Positions 1 to 12,901 are shown, numbered from the stretch's first letter. The stretch is 64,000 nucleotides of DNA from Arenicola marina (GCA_964019135.1 OZ025249.1:3906001-3970000), one strand, 5' to 3'. A program made the numbers and translations. Notes: generated by a model from the letters alone, not told the origin.

Positions 1-592
1 CTGGATTAAGAACAGCCTAACATTCTTATCTGTTCCCGATTCGACATTCCTGGTTGCTACGCAACAAGGCATATAATCAGTAAAGGTATTTGTTAACATG
101 ACAAAAGCTGTTCACAAAGTGCCTACCCTAATTTGTTGTTTCATCGGCATGGCTAACATAGTCATAACACAAGACAAAACCACACATTTCATATCCCGAC
201 TACCAAACACAAATTCTGTCAACTTACCTTGAGACATAGTCTCTCATCCATCACCTAAACAACACCCCTCCGCATATCATTAGCAAAGCAACCACACATT
301 CGCTGAAAAGTTATGCGTCTCATATTAAGGACCATTTATTAATCGGTCATAAGGAATGTTGTGAAGCCTCATATTGTTATGTTTGCCACGCACGCACGGA
401 ATAGGTATTTAGCTTTCTTAAATTTTTACTCTTGATCGTCTGTGTTGTAGTAATTCGAAATACCATATTTGCTGTTGTTAATAAATTATATAGTGCATAT
501 GAACTCAGGAACCATATGTTAGAATCAGTGTCGTTTTTAGCGTAACTGGCTTTGTGTTAAACTTGTTTATTATTATCATTTTTTTTTTTTTT

Positions 593-746
593 GAGGTGGC
601 TCACATGCTAGCGACTGCTTAGCAGTCTTAATGTGAGTCTCCTCGGTCAGGCAACCCTATCTAATTTTTGTGTTTTTTATTTTCTGTTTGTTTTGTTATG
701 TTTGCTTGACCCAATAAAACGATTCAGATTCTGATTCTGATTCTGG
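593..746 (+). mobile_element. 3' end of a non-LTR retrotransposon (LINE), copy A
   Basis: This short block ends with an AATAAA signal followed by a tail of repeated GATTCT hexamers. That is the usual 3' terminus of CR1/L2-like LINEs in animals, which end in short tandem repeats rather than poly(A). No reverse transcriptase frame is visible upstream, so this is a 5'-truncated insertion or a related short element. The family call rests on the tail type only. Confidence 0.55.
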
Positions 747-1504
747 CCTTGATGTTTATTACACCCAAGACCTGGACGTCTCATTGGTGCAGGAGTCCGG
801 ACCCCACGGCAGCCCATGGTCAACAGACGAATATGGGAGACGGCAATCCAGTTATACGGTTTGTTTGAACTGCCGCCATGATGTACAATGAAACTGGAAG
901 GTCATTGAAGCTTTGGCTAAAAACTCCGTTCCGTCTTCACAGAGAGCGGGCCAGTCAGCAGTCAGAGAAAGGCCCCCGCGTGTACGAGTGCCCCCTTTGA
1001 GGTGATATAGCACGATTTATTGTGTTCAACATCACAAGCCGAGGCAAGACAAGCCCCTGTAACTTGATATTGCAACTCGCTTGATGCTGCATGTCGATGC
1101 CTAGGATGAGACGTGGTAGCGCGGAAGGCGTATTACTTCCGGTTTGCTGCTCTCGGCGGGCACACCACGGTAGATATTGGAGGGGGTGCGGGGACGGGGC
1201 GGAGGGTAGTAACTATTATGCTTGGGGCACTTGAGGAGAGTGTGAACTTAGGTTGGAGTGCGAGGGGGGGTGGGGGAGGCGATGGGTAGGGCGGGTACGG
1301 GAAGGCCTCCACTCGATACTGACCAGCGGTCCTTTAACTGATATGACTATCTTTCAGTGTGAGACAAGCGGTGGCGGCAGAACGAGGAGAGAGGCAAAAA
1401 AAGGGGGGGGGGGGGGTAGAGGGCGAGGAGCGGAGAAGGTGGGGCTGGGGCTCGGTGGGGTCTGTTGAATGTTGGTCTTGTGATTGCACCCTGCATCACT
1501 CGTC

Positions 1505-1850
1505 CATGGCCTTCAAACCACCACCCCACCACCACTCTACACCTACCCTACCACCACCTGCAACCACCATACTACTCTCATCCCGATTGCTGCCGCCCTC
1601 TCCTGACCCTTTCACCCATTTCCCTTCCCAACTCCCCAACCCCCAACACCCAACCCCCAACACCCGAATACCAGCCGATGTCCACTTCACCTACCCCCCC
1701 AGCTCTCTTCCCCCCATTTCCAGCCTTCAGCCTCGGCTCTCCTCTTCCTCCAGCCTCCCCTCCACCCTCCCTCCCTCCCTCCCACCCTCCCCCTCCACCT
1801 TCCCTCTCTCCCACCAACCCCCCCCACTCGGTGTCCATGGCCCCGGCGTT
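1505..1850. repeat. C/A-rich low-complexity stretch (copy A)
   Basis: The + strand is almost free of G: runs of CCACC, CCCAACC and CCTCCCTCC follow one another. Open frames on both strands here come from the skewed composition. The same stretch recurs at 13805-14160 with small indels. I see no gene in it. Confidence 0.8.
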
Positions 1851-2707
1851 GCGTCCCCGCGTTCATCACGGCCGCTGACAATGAAGGTCGTTGGGGTGTC
1901 GTCAGACGGGATGACTGGTGGCTGCACCGGGTCCCGGGCGGTCTGTGGGGTGTGCCGTTTGGGGGGTGGGGGGGGGGGGGAGTGCCGGGGTGAGAGAGGG
2001 ACACCACGGCGACTGTTGCTGGCACTGAAGGACATCACACTGTTACAGGCAAAGACCAAGAGAGGGACACAGTGGGGGCGTGAGTGGGCGGTATGGAACG
2101 GGAGGGCGGGGCGGTCACTTTGGGGTCTATTGAAGGATAAAGATAACGGTGTCGAGAGTCGGTCCTGCGATCTGTCACCGCTAAGTGAAAGTCAACACCT
2201 TGATCAACGAGCGAGTCCTGACCATTAGTCTGAACAGCGGGTGTTATTGAAAACTTTGGCAAGGATGACATTATACAGGGTGTCCCAAAGGTGTTTATAC
2301 AGCTCCGTCCGAGTTGGTGCAGCAGTCCCGCACCTTGTGGACTACTGGGAGGGCTTCCACCACACCGATACACACACATCCGCCACATCCACACAGCTGT
2401 CCTCGTCGAGACTATTACTCGACGATATTTATTCCAATTTGCCATATATCTATATTTCATTGTGAAAATGAATGGGTTACAAGACCCGTACTATTATACC
2501 TGATATTTATACCAAAACGAAACATCGATCCTTTATTAAAATCATTTATTACTGCTTGAAAACAATGGTTTATTTTCATCCAATCCTTTTTTGACACAAT
2601 TATTATGAAAACAAAGCTCCACTCACAATCATTACATATATGCTGTTGCATTCCATTATTTACTTATTGTACTTTTGTACTAACATAACGCTCGATCTAT
2701 TGTCACT

Positions 2708-4430
2708 GGCTACACTAGTGCCGTGCCTCTGATGAGTAGGGTGTAACATTACAACTATGGCTACACTAGTGCCGTGCCTCTGAGAGGTAGGGTGTAACAT
2801 TACAACCATGGCTACACTAGTGCCGTGCTTCCGAGAGGTAGGGTGTAACAATAAAACCATGGCTACACTAGTGGCGTGCCTCTGAGGATTAGGGTGTAAC
2901 ATTACAACCATGGCTACACTAGTGCCGTGCCTCTGAGGAGTAGGGTGTAACATTACAACCATGGCTACACTAGTGCCGTGCCTCTGAGGAGTAGGGTGTA
3001 ACAGTACAACCATGGCTACACTAGTGCCGTGTCTCTGAGGAGTAGGGTGTAACATTACAACCATGGCTACACTAGTGCCGTGCCTCTGAGGAGTAGGGTG
3101 TAACATTACAACCATGGCTACACTAGTGCCGTGCCTCTGAGGAGTAGGGTGTAACATTACAACTATGGCTACACTAGTTCCGTGCCTCTGAGAGGTAGGG
3201 TGTAACATTACAACCATGGCTACACTAGTGCCGTGCCTCTGAGGAGTAGGGTTTAACATTACAACCATGGCTACACTAGTGCCGTGCCTCTGAGGAGTAG
3301 GGTGTAACATTACAACTATGGCTACACTAGTGCCGTGCCTCTGAGGAGTAGGGTGTAACAGTACAACCATGGCTACACTAGTGCCGTGTCTCTGAGGAGT
3401 AGGGTGTAACATTACAACCATGGCTACACTAGTGCCGTGCCTCTGAGGAGTAGGGTGTAACATTACAACCATGGCTACACTAGTGCCGTGCCTCTGAGGA
3501 GTAGGGTGTAACATTACAACTATGGCTACACTAGTGCCGTGCCTCTGAGAGGTAGGGTGTAACATTACAACCATGGCTACACTAGTGCCGTGCCTCTGAG
3601 GAGTAGGGTTTAACATTACAACCATGGCTACACTAGTGCCGTGCTTCTGAGAGGTAGGGTGTAACATTACAACCATGGCTACACTAGTGCCGTGCTTCTG
3701 AGAGGTAGGGTGTAACATTACAACCATGGCTATACTAGTGCCGTGCCTCTGAGGAGTAGGGTGTAACAGTACAACCATGGCTACACTAGTGCCGTGCCTC
3801 TGAGGAGTAGGGTGTAACATTACAACCATGGCTACACTAGTGCCGTGCTTCTGAGGAGTAGGGTGTAACATTACAACCATGGCTACACTAGTACCGTGCC
3901 TCTGAGGAGTAGGGTGTAACATTACAACCATGGCTACACCAGTGACGTGCCTCTGAGGAGTAGGGTGTAACATTACAACCATGGCTACACTAGTACCGTG
4001 CCTCTGAGGAGTAGGGTGTAACATTACAACCATGGCTACACCAGTGACGTGCCTCTGAGGAGTAGGGTGTAACATTACAACCATGGCTACACTAGTACCG
4101 TGCCTCTGAGGAGTAGGGTGTAACATTACAACCATGGCTACATCAGTGACGTGCCTCTGAGGGGTAGGGTGTAACATTAAAACCATGGCTACACCAGTGA
4201 CGTGCCTCTGAGGGGTAGGGTGTAACATTACAACCATGGCTACACCAGTGACGTGCCTCTGAGGAGTAGGGTGTAACATTACAACCATGGCTACACTAGT
4301 ACCGTGCCTCTGAGGAGTAGGGTGTAACATTACAACCATGGCTACACTAGTACCGTGCCTCTGAGGAGTAGGGTGTAACATTACAACCATGGCTACACCA
4401 GTGACGTGCCTCTGAGAGGTAGGGTGTAGC
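2708..4430. repeat. 51-bp minisatellite, about 34 units (copy A)
   Basis: The unit contains the palindrome CACTAGTG and the string GTAGGGTGTAACATTACAAC. The period is 51 bp (17 codons), so the minus strand stays open for 590 codons with a 17-residue repeat of the type LHPTPQRHGTSVAMVV. Units toward the right end carry variants (ACCAGTGACGTGCC), showing partial homogenisation in blocks. There is no signal peptide or other domain and unit differences are not biased to silent sites, so I do not call it a gene. Confidence 0.95.
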
Positions 4431-5612
4431 ATCTTGGAGGGTCAAGGGCGTCAGATATGACCTCGACCACGTGGACACACGTTATGGCGACACGGGTCTG
4501 TGACACGTCGTGATGAATAGCGGCCGTGGCACAGGGTCTGCAGCACCTCCCCCCCCCTCCCCACGTTAGCCAGAGACCACCATCCCCGCCCCCCGCCCCC
4601 GGCCCCCCGCCTTGCACCTCACAGTGCCGTTCCTTGGCAACGAAATCTGCGCACTAGCGCCACGTGGCAGAAGATTCCCGCAGCGTCTCCCTCGAAGTCG
4701 CCGATGAAGATAAGTTGACCAAGAGAGACAAGTTGCACGATATGTTTTGTTTGGTGGCAAGTATTGCGGCAGGAGTTGGTTGATTAATTGCCGTTTTGTG
4801 TGGGGTTCGTCCTATTGGTAAAGACTGAAGCCTTGGGGCAGTACGACACGCGACACGCCTAACTCTCGTTACGTTCATGGAACGCCTCACTTAATTTCAG
4901 TCTGATGGTGTTTCTTTAACTCGGTATATTAAATTAAATACACGATTTTGTGAATGACATGTTTTAAAGGGGTTTGTGTTCTAGTTGTGAGACTGGATTA
5001 AGACCGGCACACACTGAACTAACATATTGACAGACATACCAGAGATGCGCGTACTAATTCTCATACACAATAAAAGATAACGCAGAGTAAACTGGACAGG
5101 TCCATCTGCTTCCGGTTCCGTTCAAGTGTTTCCGGTGTAGCACAATGTTTGCCGGGTCTTCATCAATGTTGTACTTCCCATTTGCGCTTTACAAGGGTTC
5201 TCAGTGGTAATGTGAGTTTGATACTAATGTTTATTGTTCAAATGTATGCATTTCAAGTAAACGTAAACATTTATAAAATAGACAATAGATTGTCACAAAC
5301 GATACAGGTTTCATCCATTCGCGTGCAAAAAATTCTGCCAATGAACGAATTGACAGTGACCTTAACCTTAACCTTGTCCACACATTCATAGAGACCCACA
5401 CGGATAGCCAACGGCTTGTTTGTATTGCACACTTGGCCATGGCTAGCCGCAGCATTGTTATATTAGCACCCGACCGCTGTATCTCTGTCGGCGTGTCTGA
5501 CCTTCATCTGGCCGTGTCATTGTCTCGGTGAACTGACCCCGGCGATAAGCTCGTCCTGCCCGGCGCCCCTTAATTGTGCAGCAACCCCGATCAAAGCGCC
5601 TCTAGCATCATC
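4431..5612. other. Unique sequence between arrays (copy A)
   Basis: About 1.2 kb of mixed-composition sequence, repeated in copy B at about 16302-17485. It includes a C-rich run near 4550-4615. Only short open frames are present, none recognisable. I see no gene. Confidence 0.6.
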
Positions 5613-6350
5613 CTGGCCAAGGACCCCTCCCTGTCCGCCATCAGTCTGGCCAAGGACCTCTCCCTGTCCGCCATCAGTGTGGCCATGGACCCCTCCCTGT
5701 CCGCCATCAGTCTGGCCAAGGACCCCTCCCTGTCCGCCATCAGTCTGGCCACGGACCCCTCCCTGTCCCCCATCAGCCTGGCCAAGGACCTCTCCCTGTC
5801 CACCATCAGTGTGGCCATGGACCCCTCCCTGTCCGCCATCAGCCTGGCCAAGAACCCCTCCCTGTCCGCCATCAGCCTGTCCAAGGACCCCTCCCTGTCC
5901 GCCATCAGTCTGGCCAAGGACCTCTCCCTGTCCGCCATCAGTGTGGCCAAGGACCCCTCCCTGTCCGCCATGAGCCTAGCCAAGGACCCCTGCCTGTCCG
6001 CCATCAGTTTGGCCAAGGACCCCTGCCTGTCCGCCATCAGCCTGGCCAAGGACCTCTCCCTGTCCGCCATCAGTGTGGCCAAGGACCCCTCCCTGTCCGC
6101 CATCAGCCTGGCCAAGAACCCCTCCCTGTCCGCCATCAGCCTGGCCCAGGACCTCTCCTTGTCCGCCATCAGTCTGGCCAAGGACCCCTCCCTGTCCGCC
6201 ATCAGTCTGGCCAAGGACCCCTCCCTGTCCGCCATCAGCCTGGCCAAGGACCCCTCCCTCTCCGCCAATAGCCTGGCCAAGGACCCCCCCCCCCGTGGCC
6301 ACGGACCCCTCCCTGTCCGCCATCAGCCTGGCCAAGGAGCCCCCCCCCTG
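5613..6350. repeat. 33-bp minisatellite, about 22 units (copy A)
   Basis: The unit carries GGCCAAGGACCCCTCCCTGT and GCCATCAG. The period is 33 bp (11 codons), so both strands are open: the plus strand reads an 11-residue repeat of type LAKDPSLSAIS, the minus strand LARLMADREGS. The same family occurs at 17486-17740 and, inverted, at 23190-24150. Open frames on both strands argue for repeat structure rather than coding. Confidence 0.95.
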
Positions 6351-6971
6351 AGCAAGGACCCCCTCCCCTTCCGCCGCGGCCTGGCGATAGGGACGGGAAC
6401 TCACGAGCCGTTGACGCCAGACCCAGCCACGCCCGATAGCCATAACCCGCGCTATAACGCACAGAACGAGGCTTCCCAATGAGCCCCACCGACCAATTTC
6501 AGCCTGTAATTTCGACCACCTGCCCTGAAGTGTCCCCTGGCCTTGGGAACGCGTCGCTGGAAAACGGCATGACACATCCGGGCTTCCGTAAAATAAGGCG
6601 CCATTGACAACGGGAAGAGTGGGTGTTTACATCCCCAGTAACTTACAGAGGTATATTGTTGTATGCGTCCCGGACACTGTAACGACAACACGGACACATC
6701 ATCCTGATACAACACAACGCTGGCAACTGCGAATAGACTTTGATGGAACATTTACCACTGCACCAGTTAACGTCCACAAGACATTATTCTAATTGCGAAA
6801 TGGAAGCTTTCACCCCGTGGATTAACCTTCGCCGCTCTTATTGGATCCACTCGTAATTTAACCTCAACGCCCCGACAGGGACGCCCCCCCCCCCCTCCCC
6901 CCGCCTCACCCAACGCCATCCCAGCCACCTCCGCCGGATCGATGTTCACTGTAATGCCGGGATGTGGGTTT

Positions 6972-8050
6972 CGGGTAGAGGGTGGAGCAAGGAATTCTGT
7001 GCATATATGACGGGTAGAGGGTGGGGTGGGTGGGGCATGGATGCTGTGCAATGGATGCTGTGCAATGGATGACGGGTAGAGGGTGGGGCAAGGGATTATG
7101 TGCAATAGATGACGGGTAGAGGGTGGGGTGGGTGGGGCAAGGGATGCTGTGCAATGGAGGACGGATAGAGGGTGGGGTGTTTGGGGCAAGGGATGCTGCG
7201 CAATGTATGACGGATAGAGGGTGGGGTGGGTGGGGCAAGGGATGCTGTGCAATGGAGGACGGATAGAGGGTGGGGTGTTTGGGGGAAGGGATGCTGCGCA
7301 ATGTATGACGGGTAGAGGGTGGGGTGGGTGGGGCAAGGGATGCTGCGCAATGGATGACGGGTAGGGTTGGGGTGGGTGGGGCAAGGGATGCTGTGCAATG
7401 GATGACGGGTAGAGGGTGGGGCAAGTGATGCTGTGCAATGGACGACGGATAGAGGGTGGGGCAAGGGGTGCTATGCAATGGATGACGGGTAGATGGTGGG
7501 GCGGTCGGGGCAAAGGTTGCTGTGCAATGGATGACGGGTGGAGGGTTGGTGGGCGGGGCAAGGGGTGCTGTGCAATGGATGACGGGTAAAGGGTGGGGTG
7601 GTCGGGGCAAAGGTTGCTGTGCAATGGATGACGGGTGGAGGGTTGGTGGGCGGGGCAAGGGGTGCTGTGCAATGGATGACGGGTGGAGGGTTGGTGGGCG
7701 GGGCAAGGGATGCTGCGCAATGTATGACGGGTGGAGGGTTGGTGGGCGGGGCAAGGGGTGCTGTGCAATGGATGACGGGTAGAAGGTGGGGTGGGTGGGG
7801 CAATGGATGCTGTGCAATGGATGATGGGTAGAGGGTGGGGTGGGTGGGGGAAGGGATGCTGCGCAATGTATGACGGGTAGAGGGTGGGGTGGGTGGGGCA
7901 AGGGTTGCTGTGCAATGGAGGACGGATAGAGGGTGGGGTGTTTGGGGGATGGGATGCTGCGCAATGTATGACGGGTAGAGGGTGGGGTGGGTGGGGCAAG
8001 GGATGTTGTGCCATGGATGACGAAGAGAGGGTGTGTGTGTGGAACAAGGG
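6972..8050. repeat. G-rich 49-bp minisatellite, block 1 (about 22 units)
   Basis: The unit contains GGGTAGAGGGTGGGGTGGG, then GGGGCAAGGGATGCTGTGCA. The period is 49 bp, not a multiple of three, and the C-rich strand has no stop in any frame of a unit, so several minus-strand frames are open together. Every unit has six runs of three or more G on the plus strand. Its left edge is the breakpoint of the segmental duplication. Confidence 0.93.
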
Positions 8051-8185
8051 GTGCTGTTCAATGGTGGGGTGGTGGCAGTGAGAAAGGGAGGGGTCGGTAT
8101 GAAGGGTGTTGGTTAGATTATATCGATACATCCCTGTCACACACACTCGGGTTTCATATCAAAGGCCCAGATTCGTGTCCCGCAC
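8050..8185. repeat. Array-flank segment, copy 1
   Basis: A roughly 130-bp non-repetitive segment (TTGGTTAGATTATATCGATA within it) follows the first G-rich block. It recurs at 10797-10925 after the second block with a few substitutions. Array plus flank were therefore duplicated as one unit. Confidence 0.88.
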
Positions 8186-10800
8186 GTGCAATGGATGACG
8201 GATAGTGGGTGGGGTGTTTGGGGCAAGGGATGCTGCGCAATGTATGACGGGTAAAGGGTGGGGTGGGTGGGGCAATGGATGCTGTGCAATGGAGGACGGA
8301 TAGAGGGTGGGGTGTTTGGGGCAAGGGATGCTGCGCAATGTATGACGGGTAAAGGGTGGGGTGGGTGGGGCAATGGATGCTGTGCAATGGAGGACGGATA
8401 GAGGGTGGGGTGTTTGGGGCAAGGGATGCTGCGCAATGTATGACGGGTAAAGGGTGGGGTGGGTGGGGCAATGGATGCTGTGCAATGGAGGACGGATAGA
8501 GGGTGGGGTGTTTGGGGCAAGGGATGCTGCGCAATGTATGACGGGTAAAGGGTGGGGTGGGTGGGGCAATGGATGCTGTGCAATGGAGGACGGATAGAGG
8601 GTGGGGTGTTTGGGGCAAGGGATGCTGCGCAATGTATGACGGGTAAAGGGTGGGGTGGGTGGGGCAATGGATGCTGTGCAATGGAGGACGGATAGAGGGT
8701 GGGGTGTTTGGGGCAAGGGATGCTGCGCAATGTATGACGGGTAAAGGGTGGGGTGGGTGGGGCAATGGATGCTGTGCAATGGAGGACGGATAGAGGGTGG
8801 GGTGTTTGGGGCAAGGGATGCTGCGCAATGTATGACGGGTAAAGGGTGGGGTGGGTGGGGCAATGGATGCTGTGCAATGGATGATGGGTAGAGGGTGGGG
8901 TGGGTGGGGCAAGGGTTGCTGTGCAATGGAGGACGGATAGAGGGTGGGGTGGGTGGGGCAAGGGATGCTGTGCAATGGAGGACGGATAGAGGGTGGGGTG
9001 TTTGGGGCAAGGGATGCTGCGCAATGTATGACGGGTAAAGGGTGGGGTGGGTGGGGCAATGGATGCTGTGCAATGGATGATGGGTAGAGGGTGGGGTGGG
9101 TGGGGGAAGGGATGCTGCGCAATGTATGACGGGTAGAGGGTGGGGTGGGTGGGGCAATGGATGCTGTGCAATGGATGATGGGTAGAGGGTGGGGTGGGTG
9201 GGGCAAGGGTTGCTGTGCAATGGAGGACGGGTAAAGGGTGGGGTGGGTGGGGCAATGGATGCTGTGCAATGGATGATGGGTAGAGGGTGGGGTGGGTGGG
9301 GGAAGGGATGCTGCGCAATGTATGACGGGTAGAGGGTGGGGTGGGTGGGGCAAGGGTTGCTGTGCAATGGAGGACGGATAGAGGGTGGGGTGTTTGGGGC
9401 AAGGGATGCTGCGCAATGTATGACGGGTAAAGGGTGGGGTGGGTGGGGCAATGGATGCTGTGCAATGGATGATGGGTAGAGGGTGGGGTGGGTGGGGGAA
9501 GGGATGCTGCGCAATGTATGACGGGTAGAGGGTGGGGTGGGTGGGGCAAGGGTTGCTGTGCAATGGAGGACGGATAGAGGGTGGGGTGTTTGGGGCAAGG
9601 GATGCTGCGCAATGTATGACGGGTAAAGGGTGGGGTGTTTGGGGCAAGGGATGCTGCGCAATGTATGACGGGTAAAGGGTGGGGTGGGTGGGGCAATGGA
9701 TGCTGTGCAATGGAGGACGGATAGAGGGTGGGGTGTTTGGGGCAAGGGATGCTGCGCAATGTATGACGGGTAAAGGGTGGGGTGTTTGGGGCAAGGGATG
9801 CTGCGCAATGTATGACGGGTAAAGGGTGGGGTGGGTGGGGCAATGGATGCTGTGCAATGGATGATGGGTAGAGGGTGGGGTGGGTGGGGGAAGGGATGCT
9901 GCGCAATGTATGACGGGTAGAGGGTGGGGTGGGTGGGGCAAGGGTTGCTGTGCAATGGAGGACGGATAGAGGGTGGGGTGTTTGGGGCAAGGGATGCTGC
10001 GCAATGTATGACGGGTAAAGGGTGGGGTGGGTGGGGCAATGGATGCTGTGCAATGGATGATGGGTAGAGGGTGGGGTGGGTGGGGGAAGGGATGCTGCGC
10101 AATGTATGACGGGTAGAGGCTGGGGTGGGTGGGGCAAGGGATGCTGTGCAATGGAGGACGGATAGAGGGTGGGGTGTTTGGGGCAAGGGATGCTGCGCAA
10201 TGTATGACGGGTAAAGGGTGGGGTGTTTGGGGCAAGGGATGCTGCGCAATGTATGACGGGTAAAGGGTGGGGTGGGTGGGGCAATGGATGCTGTGCAATG
10301 GATGATGGGTAGAGGGTGGGGTGGGTGGGGGAAGGGATGCTGCGCAATGTATGACGGGTAGAGGGTGGGGTGGGTGGGGCAAGGGTTGCTGTGCAATGGA
10401 GGACGGATAGAGGGTGGGGTGTTTGGGGCAAGGGATGCTGCGCAATGTATGACGGGTAAAGGGTGGGGTGGGTGGGGCAATGGATGCTGTGCAATGGATG
10501 ATGGGTAGAGGGTGGGGTGGGTGGGGGAAGGGATGCTGCGCAATGTATGACGGGTAGAGGGTGGGGTGGGTGGGGCAAGGGTTGCTGTGCAATGGAGGAC
10601 GGATAGAGGGTGGGGTGGGTGTGGCAAGGGATGCTGCGCAATGTATGACGGATAGAGGGTGGGGTGGGTGGGGCAAGGGATGCTGTGCAATGGAGGACGG
10701 ATAGAGGGTGGGGTGGGTGGGGCAAGGGATGCTGTGCAATGGATGAAGGATAGTGGGTGGGGTGGGTGGGGTTGGTGGGGTGGGTGGGGCAAGGGATGCT
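8186..10800. repeat. G-rich 49-bp minisatellite, block 2 with higher-order repeats (about 53 units)
   Basis: The family is the same as at 6972-8050. From about 8200 to 8880 two variants alternate, one with GGGGTGTTTGGGGC and one with GGGGTGGGTGGGGC, giving a 98-bp higher-order repeat. From 8880 to 10600 four- to five-unit blocks (about 196 bp or more) repeat. All three minus-strand frames are open for about 860-910 codons because the unit has no C-strand stop. This is a composition effect, not a gene. Confidence 0.95.
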
Positions 10801-10925
10801 GTTCAATGGTGGGGAGGTGGCAGTGAGAAGGGGAGGGGTCGGTATGAAGGGTGTTGGTTAGATTATATCGATACATCCCTGTCACACACACTCGGGCTGC
10901 ATATTAAAGGCCCAGAGTCGTGTCT
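10797..10925. repeat. Array-flank segment, copy 2
   Basis: Second copy of the segment at 8050-8185, differing by a few bases, directly after the second G-rich block. Confidence 0.88.
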
Positions 10926-11390
10926 CGCGCACCCCGGGTCAAACTCTTCTGCACGCACAACCTCTCCACTCCCGTCCTGCCCACCCCCACCCGGGGTCAA
11001 ACGTTTCTGCACGGCTATCGTACCCCGTCCCTCCCTCCTCGCCCCCACCCAGGATCACACCCCTCTGCCCGGGCTACACCCTCCCTTCCCGGCAAGAGTC
11101 CAACCACCCGGACCACCCCGCCACCGTCACCCCCCCCACCCTCTCCCCCCCATTAGCCACTCATCCCCGTGGCCTGCGGATCATCGCCCCAATCACTCCC
11201 CCGCCGATTAGGGCCCAAGCCACCCTCATCCTGCGACCCTCCCCCCGCCGGCCACCCACCCGCTGGCCTGCCCCAGCCACCGGGCCCCCGGCCACCTCCC
11301 CCCGGTGGCCTGCGGGTCAGGGCCCCAGCTAACCTCACCCCGCCGGCCACCCACCCCCTGGCCTGCCCCAGCCACCGTGATTGGTGGACC
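10926..11390. repeat. C-rich low-complexity region with short direct repeats
   Basis: The stretch is strongly C-rich. Imperfect duplications are visible, such as GGGTCAAAC followed by TTCTGCACG (twice near 10935-11020), and a roughly 50-bp motif with GGCCACCCACCC and TGGCCTGCCCCAGCCACC twice in 11240-11375. I see no supported gene. Confidence 0.6.
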
Positions 11391-12308
11391 ATTTGGCAGA
11401 TATTAATGCGCTGTTACCCTTCGACGTCACTTCCGATTCCGGGTCAAATTGCGCTGCCAAGTCTGAAGGAGATCAGCGAAAATGTCGTCGGGATGTGGAG
11501 TTGGAGGTTGTCCAGGGGGAAAGGGGGGGAGGGGGGGGGGGTAAATATGCCATAAATATGCCATATTTCACTCATTCCGTTTTGCCGGCACAAGAGTGGC
11601 CGAATCATGAATAAAACCCATTATTGGATCCATGCCTCTTCCTCCGATGCCAAGTTTGATATTGACACTGGACAGTGAATTAGTCGGATTTAAGAAATAA
11701 GAGGAAGTAACGGGCCATTGAGATAATGGTTACCCCGCGAGACATTAAATAAGACCATTGTTGGTTTCATGCATAATTGAGTATACAAGTTAGAAACGTT
11801 TGCTACCAGCCTGTTCTTAGGTGGTTAACAGACCATTTAATTAAGACCCATGCATGCCCAGTATGTCAGTAATCCAGTAATCCAGGGCCGAGATGTAACA
11901 CGCCAGCCGCCCCCCCCCCTCTCTTGTCTAGCCGTGAGTTTGCATGTAAAAAAAGAGTACAGCCTCCTCTAGCAAAATATTTGATCGAGTTTCATCTCCC
12001 TTAATGGCTATTTGATGTGTTATTTCAATACAATCTAAAACTATATTATAGTTTATTAATATTAATATCATATGAAGAGCCATTCGAGACGAGATATCTT
12101 AAAAGACGAATGTGACATATTTCGGCAATATTTGTGCGAATCTGTGCTTTATGCTTATGTCAATATAAACTCGTATGAGACCTTATAGCTCACCTCACCT
12201 CATAATAAATGTTAGCTTTTTTTATAAAACTGTTACTTAATAGACCGTTCCAGATAAACTTTCCGGTAAGTATTACATTAAATGATGGAATCACAGCTTA
12301 TATTTCAC
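11391..12308. other. Unique AT-rich spacer
   Basis: About 0.9 kb of mostly AT-rich sequence left of copy B. It has no long open frame, RNA gene or repeat I can identify. It cannot be compared with copy A because the window begins at the matching boundary. Confidence 0.5.
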
Positions 12309-12901
12309 TGGATTAAGAACAGCCTAACATTCTTATCTGTTCCCGATTCGACATTCCTGGTTGCTACGCAACAAGGCATATAATCAGTAAAGGTATTTGT
12401 TAACATGACAAAAGCTGTTCACAAAGTGCCTACCCTAATTTGTTGTTTCATCGGCATGGCTAACATAGTCATAACACAAGACAAAACCACACATTTCATA
12501 TCCCGACTACCAAACACAAATTCTGTCAACTTACCTTGAGACATAGTCTCTCATCCATCACCTAAACAACACCCCTCCGCATATCATTAGCAAAGCAACC
12601 ACACATTCGCTGAAAAGTTATGCGTCTCATATTAAGGACCATTTATTAATCGGTTATAAGGAATGTTGTGAAGCCTCATATTGTTATGTTTGCCACGCAC
12701 GCACGGAATAGGTATTTAGCTTTCTTAAATTTTTACTCTTGATCGTCTGTGTTGTAGTAATTCGAAATACCATATTTGCTGTTGTTAATAAATTATATAG
12801 TGCATATGAACTCAGGAACCATATGTTAGAATCAGTGTCGTTTTTAGCGTAACTGGCTTTGTGTTAAACTTGTTTATTATTATCATTATTATTTTTTTTT
12901 T

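Larger units (their letters stand above)
1..6972 (+). repeat. Segmental duplication, copy A
   Basis: The segment starts at the first base of the window and recurs in the same order and strand at 12309-18369. It holds a LINE 3' end, a C-rich stretch, a 51-bp minisatellite, about 1.1 kb of unique sequence, a 33-bp minisatellite and a unique tail. In the first kilobase I see fewer than about ten differences, so identity is near 99%. Length differs mainly in the two arrays (about 34 against 25 units, and 22 against 8). Homology stops at about 6972, exactly where the G-rich 49-bp array begins. The left boundary is outside the window. Confidence 0.93.

Noticed and set aside
2880-4430. Telomere-like TAGGG in the 51-bp array
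   Set aside because: TAGGG occurs once per unit within GTAGGGTGTAAC and never as tandem TTAGGG; not a telomeric repeat.
2660-4432. 590-codon minus-strand frame with a 17-residue repeat as a repeat protein gene
   Set aside because: The frame exists because 51 is a multiple of three and the unit lacks a stop on that strand. No signal peptide, unique N-terminus or domain; unit changes alter amino acids freely.
8137-10891. Three overlapping 860-910-codon minus-strand frames as genes
   Set aside because: All three frames of one strand are open at once because the 49-bp C-rich unit has no stop; a real gene would not do this.
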